Origin: Opitutaceae bacterium
Lineage (GTDB): Bacteria > Verrucomicrobiota > Verrucomicrobiia > Opitutales > Opitutaceae
Assembly (NCBI GenBank): GCA_009919985.1
Contig: RGAX01000036.1
Span: 1-18,091 of the forward strand
Length of the DNA: 18,091 bases
Direction: 5' to 3'
Position 1 is the stretch's first letter, and every line of letters starts with the position of its first letter. Under the pieces are notes generated by a model. The model ran no database searches and was not told the DNA's origin. It saw only the letters and a list, made by a program, of their open reading frames with translations. Made by a program: the position numbers and the translations under genes. Below, one piece after another: positions 14,338 to 18,091 of the stretch.

Positions 14338-15249
14338 TTATGACCTCGAGGAGTTGTGCAAGTGATCGCGGTAAACTGAGGGAGATTCACCGGCTATCCG
14401 CAGGAAAACTCGGTTGAACTGCGACAACGATTGAAACCCTGCTTCATAAGCGGCCTCGCTCACACGTTTGTGCGGATTGAGCAGCAAGTTTTTCACTTTC
14501 TCCACCCTAACCCGAGCCAGGTAATCGGTAAACGTCATGCCCGTGGCCTTTTTGAAGGTTTTGCAGAAATAAAATGCACTCATGTTTACCGCCCCCGCCA
14601 CCTCTTTTAGGGCGATTTCCTCCGTTTGATGCTCGGCGATGTAAATCCGGGCCCGCGTCACCGCAGGAGCCTCGCTCGTGCTTTGCTGCACGCTGAGTTG
14701 GTTACTCACCGAGGCTAGATGTTGCGCGAAAATCGTGAGTAACCTCAGGATGGATTCGTATTGTTTCTTAGAAACGACACGGGTCTGAAAATAGGCCTCC
14801 TCCAATCTTTTAAGATCTACTTCAGCCCCCCATTGAACGAGTTGCCGCGTCGTCTTGGCGAATTCGGTCTTGGACGGCTGATGCAACAAAACCTGTCCGG
14901 TTTGTAAAAATGCCACAAGATTTTCGCCCACCCGTACCGGTACAGACGAATCACACAGGCCGGCAAAGCACTTGAGGGTTTTCGGCTCTAGCTTCGCTTC
15001 TTCCTCTACTTTTTTTTGCAACTGCAGACAAGCCGCGCACGATTTATTACTCTGCGCTAGCAAGGCACAAAACGGCGCCTGCTTAGGATCTTTATGGTGG
15101 GGCAAATCAAACGCCTCAATTGGCCGCAGATTAATCGGTAAGCCGGTGGTTTCCCGAAAGGCCTGCTCATAATCTTTATAAATGCCGGACCGCCGGAGCT
15201 GCTCCACAACTAGTCGACTACGTTGAGCGGCGGAATCGACAGTAGCCAT
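14338..15249 (-). CDS. PocR-domain AraC-family transcriptional regulator
   Basis: A 303-residue regulator. Residues about 20-175 form a PocR sensory domain with its conserved cysteines C61, C71, C74, C94 and C99 (FCALL, SCAACLQ, KCFAGLCD). Residues about 195-300 form an AraC-type double helix-turn-helix DNA-binding domain (IALKEVAGAVNMSAFYFCKTFKK and RVSEAAYEAGFQSLSQFNRVF). PocR domains are thought to bind small hydrocarbon-derived or metal/cofactor ligands; the founding protein controls propanediol use, but no such genes are near here. The ligand and targets are unknown. Nearby candidates are the oxidase cluster, the 154-residue protein and its own promoter. The ATG at 15249 is followed by a typical N-terminal helix; the rightward small membrane gene is divergent, 116 bases away. 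Confidence 0.88.
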   Translation of the reverse strand: MATVDSAAQRSRLVVEQLRRSGIYKDYEQAFRETTGLPINLRPIEAFDLPHHKDPKQAPFCALLAQSNKSCAACLQLQKKVEEEAKLEPKTLKCFAGLCDSSVPVRVGENLVAFLQTGQVLLHQPSKTEFAKTTRQLVQWGAEVDLKRLEEAYFQTRVVSKKQYESILRLLTIFAQHLASVSNQLSVQQSTSEAPAVTRARIYIAEHQTEEIALKEVAGAVNMSAFYFCKTFKKATGMTFTDYLARVRVEKVKNLLLNPHKRVSEAAYEAGFQSLSQFNRVFLRIAGESPSVYRDHLHNSSRS

Positions 15250-15365
15250 TGAGCCGCAGGATAAGAACGGATCCTACGTTCGCAAGCTGAACAAATTGCA
15301 CGCACTTTAGAGGACCAAGAAAATTTCCGTGGACAAAGCCCATCTTCTTAATCTCTCATTTTGGT

Positions 15366-15605
15366 ATGTCTACGCCTCTCGGAAAACTCACCACGCCATT
15401 CAGCCTCGTCGTCGATGCCGTGCTCGTGATCGGCTTTTTTCTCTTTATCTACTCTCTGGTGGCCTCGCATGTCCCCACGCATGATCCAAAAATGGTGATG
15501 CTGTGGGGTGGCCTGACCTCAGCATGCATGTCGGGCGTATTTTGGCTCGCGATTCAGATGTTTCGCGTCGTCCTTAAGGCCCAACTCGCGGCCAAGAAGA
15601 AATAA
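15366..15605 (+). CDS. Small two-helix membrane protein of unknown function
   Basis: A 79-residue protein with two hydrophobic helices (about 11-33, FSLVVDAVLVIGFFLFIYSLV, and about 43-66), separated by a short polar loop HVPTHDPK, and a lysine-rich end AAKKK. Positive charge at the C-terminus suggests it faces the cytoplasm. No family is recognised. It is a stand-alone gene: divergent from the PocR-AraC regulator and followed 29 bases later by a strong hairpin terminator. The ATG at 15366 is the first in frame; no Shine-Dalgarno is seen. Confidence 0.72.
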   Translation: MSTPLGKLTTPFSLVVDAVLVIGFFLFIYSLVASHVPTHDPKMVMLWGGLTSACMSGVFWLAIQMFRVVLKAQLAAKKK

Positions 15606-15634
15606 ACCCGCCACGATCGCGGCTCTTCATTTTT

Positions 15635-15663
15635 AAGCGCGTTGATCATCAACGCGCTTTTTT
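15635..15663 (+). terminator. Rho-independent terminator
   Basis: AAGCGCGTTGA (15635-15645) pairs perfectly over 11 bases with TCAACGCGCTT (15649-15659) across a 3-base loop, followed by a run of T ending at 15663. It lies 29 bases after the stop of the small membrane protein and should isolate it from the next gene. Confidence 0.85.
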
Positions 15664-15717
15664 AATGTCCGCCCCCACCCTGAAGCGTCAGAGGAGTCTT
15701 TTTCTGCATCACTGCAC

Positions 15718-17163
15718 ATGATCCGGCCCCACCTCCAACACGTTGCCATCATCGGCGGTGGTTATAGCGGCACCCTGACGGCGATAAATCTCGCCCGCTT
15801 GAGCGCCGCGCCGCTCCGGATCAGCCTTATCAATTGCGCTTACCCGGCCGGACGCGGCATCGCGTACAGTACCCGTCGCCCCGAACATTTACTTAACGTC
15901 GCCGCTCGCAATATGTCGGCGCTCCCCGACTACCCTAGCCACTTTGTAGATTGGCTGCTCACGCGAACCGAATACGCAAACATACCCGAGGCCGAATTAC
16001 GCGAGACTTTCATGCCGCGGCGCGTTTACGGCGATTATCTGAGCAGCTTAGCCTGGTACTATTCCGGTCCGTTAAACTCAGGCTCGGGCGTCGAAATTAA
16101 AAATATCCAAGGAGAAGTCGTGGACCTGATTCCTGAGACCCGAGGCGCGCGACTCCTCCTAGCTGACGGCACAACCCTACTGGCGGATCGTGTCGTCCTA
16201 GCCACGGGTAATGAACCCCCGGCTGATCTCAACGGAACCGCCGCACTCTCCGAGCACCCCGCTTGGCGCGCCAACCCCTGGATTGACTGGGAAACAAAAC
16301 TCCCGGCCCCAGGCGGAACGATCGTACTGCTAGGCACCGGCCTGACCACCGTCGATGCGATTATCACCTTACTCGCGCTCGATTGGCGCGGACCCATCCA
16401 CGCAGTTTCCCGCCATGGGCTTTTACCTCAGTCTCATTTCAAAGGCGTCGATGTCCCCGATTTCCCTCCGCCTGAGGTCGATCTGACGAGCCTAGGACTC
16501 AGCGAGTTGGTAGGGCTGATCGAGCACCACTGCGAGCGTCTCCGCCGTATCGGGGCCAATCCGGCCATCATCGTGGATAAACTCCGCCCCCACACTCAAC
16601 GCATATGGCAGGCATTTTCTGATCAGGAGCGCCAGGAATTCATCACTCGCTACTCCGCGCGCTGGAACGTCATCCGCCACCGCATCGCCCCTTCGATCCA
16701 TCAAAAAATCACCGCCGCCGTCGCTAACGGCCGCGTCGCGATCACCGCCGCCAGCATTACTGGTCTGCGCGCCGCTGGCCCGAAGATCGCCGTCGACCTT
16801 CAATCCTCCGACGGAACCGCCTCGAGCCTCTCAGCCGATCTGGTCATCAACGGCACCGGTCCGCAGACTCGCTTCAGCGCCACTCGTTCACCCTTGTTGC
16901 GTGCTTTACTTAAACGCGGTCTGGCTAAGGCCGATGCCTCAGACATGGGACTCAAAATCGCCGCAGATTTTACGGTGATCCAAAAAGACGACCAACCCTC
17001 GCCGCACCTAATTGCGCTCGGTCCTCTGCTCCGCGGCACGCTCTGGGAATCCATTGCTGTACCCGAACTCCGCGGCCAAGCCCTACGCGTAGCGCAAACC
17101 TTATTAGCCGCCGCCCCCAACTCCGCCGCAGCGGAAGCCGCCGTTATCGAATATTGTATTTAA
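15718..17163 (+). CDS. FAD/NAD(P)-binding protein (NAD_binding_9 type)
   Basis: A 481-residue flavoprotein-like oxidoreductase of the family with an N-terminal Rossmann fold (HVAIIGGGYSGT, GGGYSG at 13-18) and the family's GRGIAYS...HLLNVAARNMS segment (about 45-68). A second dinucleotide fold shows at VLLGTGLTTVD (about 202-212), and NGTGP (about 378-382) fits the returning FAD-binding strand. The substrate is unknown; relatives include E. coli YdhS-like proteins, and NAD(P)H is a likely reductant. No signal peptide or membrane helix is evident. The ATG at 15718 is the first in frame; a GAGGAG about 20 bases upstream is too far for a normal Shine-Dalgarno. It stands alone, between a terminator and the convergent tatC. 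Confidence 0.82.
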   Translation: MIRPHLQHVAIIGGGYSGTLTAINLARLSAAPLRISLINCAYPAGRGIAYSTRRPEHLLNVAARNMSALPDYPSHFVDWLLTRTEYANIPEAELRETFMPRRVYGDYLSSLAWYYSGPLNSGSGVEIKNIQGEVVDLIPETRGARLLLADGTTLLADRVVLATGNEPPADLNGTAALSEHPAWRANPWIDWETKLPAPGGTIVLLGTGLTTVDAIITLLALDWRGPIHAVSRHGLLPQSHFKGVDVPDFPPPEVDLTSLGLSELVGLIEHHCERLRRIGANPAIIVDKLRPHTQRIWQAFSDQERQEFITRYSARWNVIRHRIAPSIHQKITAAVANGRVAITAASITGLRAAGPKIAVDLQSSDGTASSLSADLVINGTGPQTRFSATRSPLLRALLKRGLAKADASDMGLKIAADFTVIQKDDQPSPHLIALGPLLRGTLWESIAVPELRGQALRVAQTLLAAAPNSAAAEAAVIEYCI

Positions 17164-17177
17164 GCGAAGTCTCGCGC

Positions 17178-17207
17178 CGCCGATCCGAATCCACACTCGG
17201 ACCGGCG
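17178..17207. terminator. Possible hairpin between convergent genes
   Basis: CGCCGATCCGA (17178-17188) pairs with TCGGACCGGCG (17197-17207) with one A-C mismatch and an 8-base loop. It lies in the 58-base gap between the FAD-protein stop and the tatC stop. There is no T run, so terminator function is a guess. Confidence 0.35.
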
Positions 17208-17221
17208 AGCCGCCCAGCGCC

Positions 17222-18040
17222 TCAGCTCTTACCAAGGCGGAAACCGTTCTTGCGTTTTTCCACTCGCGACGAAGCGAAGATCGCAATTTCAAATAGCACA
17301 TAAAGCGGTAGTGCGAACATCGTCTGGACAAAGGGGTCCGGCGTGGGTGTCACCACAGCGGCGATAATAAAGATGATCACGATCGCGTGCCGGCGGTATT
17401 TCTTGAGAAAGGAGGTCGTCATCAAGCCGAGCCAAACAAGCAGAACGATCACGAGCGGGAATTCAAACGAAGCGCCCACTCCGAGTACAAACCACGTCAA
17501 CAAACTATAATAAGCTCCTGGGGTCCAACGCGTGGCGTACCCGAAAAATTGATTCAATTCGAGCGATACCCGCACCGTGCTGGGCATCAGGAAGAAAAAC
17601 GCGAAACCAGCTCCGATAACAAAAAGAATCGTGGCCGAAACACACATCGGCAGAACGCCTTTTAATTCTTTTTCCGTCAGCGCCGGCGCCACAAATTGCC
17701 CGATAAAAAACAGGAAGAATGGCATCGATAAAATGAGCCCACCCATCAAACACATCTGAATCACGACATTAAATCCCTCCATGATCGTAGTCGTGCCGAG
17801 CTCCAATTTAAGATCGGGGTAGTCTGCGGTGACTGAATTCAACGGCCAAAGCAGAACGTCGTTAAACTCCTTTAGGAAAACACCGATCAAACACGCGAAA
17901 ATCAAAAACGTCGCCGCGCATTTGATGATCGTCCAACGCATCTCCTCGAGATGATCGAAAAAACCCATCGGTTTTTCACGCGGATCTGCCGCCGGTTCGG
18001 GGTTCGGCTGTTCGTAGGGAGAATCTTCAGGTGCGCTCAC
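17222..18040 (-). CDS. tatC: Twin-arginine translocase subunit TatC
   Basis: TatC is the polytopic inner-membrane receptor that recognises twin-arginine signal peptides and, with TatA/TatB, exports folded proteins. After an acidic, proline-rich N-terminal stretch (SAPEDSPYEQPNPEP) come the family's FFDHLEEMRW motif, about six transmembrane helices, the conserved FEFP in helix 4 (GASFEFPLVIVLL), and RRHAIVIIFIIAAVVTPTPDPF near the end. The start is uncertain: the GTG at 18040 gives 272 residues with a plausible soluble N-terminus. An in-frame ATG only appears at the MGFFDHLEE motif, and the frame stays open to the window edge at 18091, so a start further out cannot be excluded. A tatA/B gene may lie beyond the window. 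Confidence 0.92.
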   Translation of the reverse strand: MSAPEDSPYEQPNPEPAADPREKPMGFFDHLEEMRWTIIKCAATFLIFACLIGVFLKEFNDVLLWPLNSVTADYPDLKLELGTTTIMEGFNVVIQMCLMGGLILSMPFFLFFIGQFVAPALTEKELKGVLPMCVSATILFVIGAGFAFFFLMPSTVRVSLELNQFFGYATRWTPGAYYSLLTWFVLGVGASFEFPLVIVLLVWLGLMTTSFLKKYRRHAIVIIFIIAAVVTPTPDPFVQTMFALPLYVLFEIAIFASSRVEKRKNGFRLGKS

Positions 18041-18091
18041 AAGGATGAAAAGTAGTGAAACATGCACCGAGGGAAACTTTTTCCAAAACAA

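Overview
The window looks like chromosomal DNA from a Verrucomicrobiota bacterium, probably Opitutaceae. This is a judgement from protein style: a fused CcoNO cbb3 oxidase with a one-haem CcoP, small EF-hand and DUF2934 proteins, a PocR-AraC regulator, GC-rich coding, and almost no Shine-Dalgarno sequences. No rRNA, tRNA, CRISPR array or insertion sequence was found, and no phylogenetic search could be run.

Layout. Positions 1-3650 hold a rightward run of housekeeping genes: a GmhB-type HAD phosphatase, an Fpg/Nei-type DNA glycosylase, an SGNH/GDSL hydrolase, a TlyA-type rRNA methyltransferase and NAD kinase. The glycosylase and NAD kinase are both broken by an internal, frame-changing deletion; the NAD kinase has lost its GGDGT motif. 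A two-way hairpin terminator separates this run from a leftward secreted EF-hand protein. A rightward aminopeptidase P follows, and its stop codon overlaps that of ccoI.

Positions 5350-13689 hold a leftward cbb3-type (high-affinity) cytochrome oxidase cluster, in transcription order: DUF2934 protein, CcoS-like membrane protein with a cysteine tail, CcoNO fusion, CcoQ-like, one-haem CcoP, CcoG, a 49-residue membrane protein in the usual CcoH slot, a TauE/SafE-type membrane protein, and the copper ATPase CcoI. Spacing is tight and several genes overlap, so most of it is probably one operon. CcoNO, CcoP and CcoQ form the oxidase; CcoG, CcoI, the SafE-like protein and the CcoS-like protein would handle copper supply and assembly.

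Positions 13690-15250 hold a divergent intergenic region, a 154-residue cysteine-containing protein of unknown function, and a convergent PocR-AraC regulator. Both have cysteine sets that could bind metal or sense redox state, so they are candidate partners or regulators of the oxidase cluster. Positions 15366-18091 hold a small two-helix membrane protein with a strong terminator, an FAD/NAD(P)-binding protein, and a leftward tatC.

The points most worth following up are the paired deletions in fpg and nadK, the reduced cbb3 oxidase (fusion, one-haem CcoP, 49-residue CcoH-slot protein, cysteine-tailed CcoS-like protein), and the cysteine protein/PocR pair beside it.
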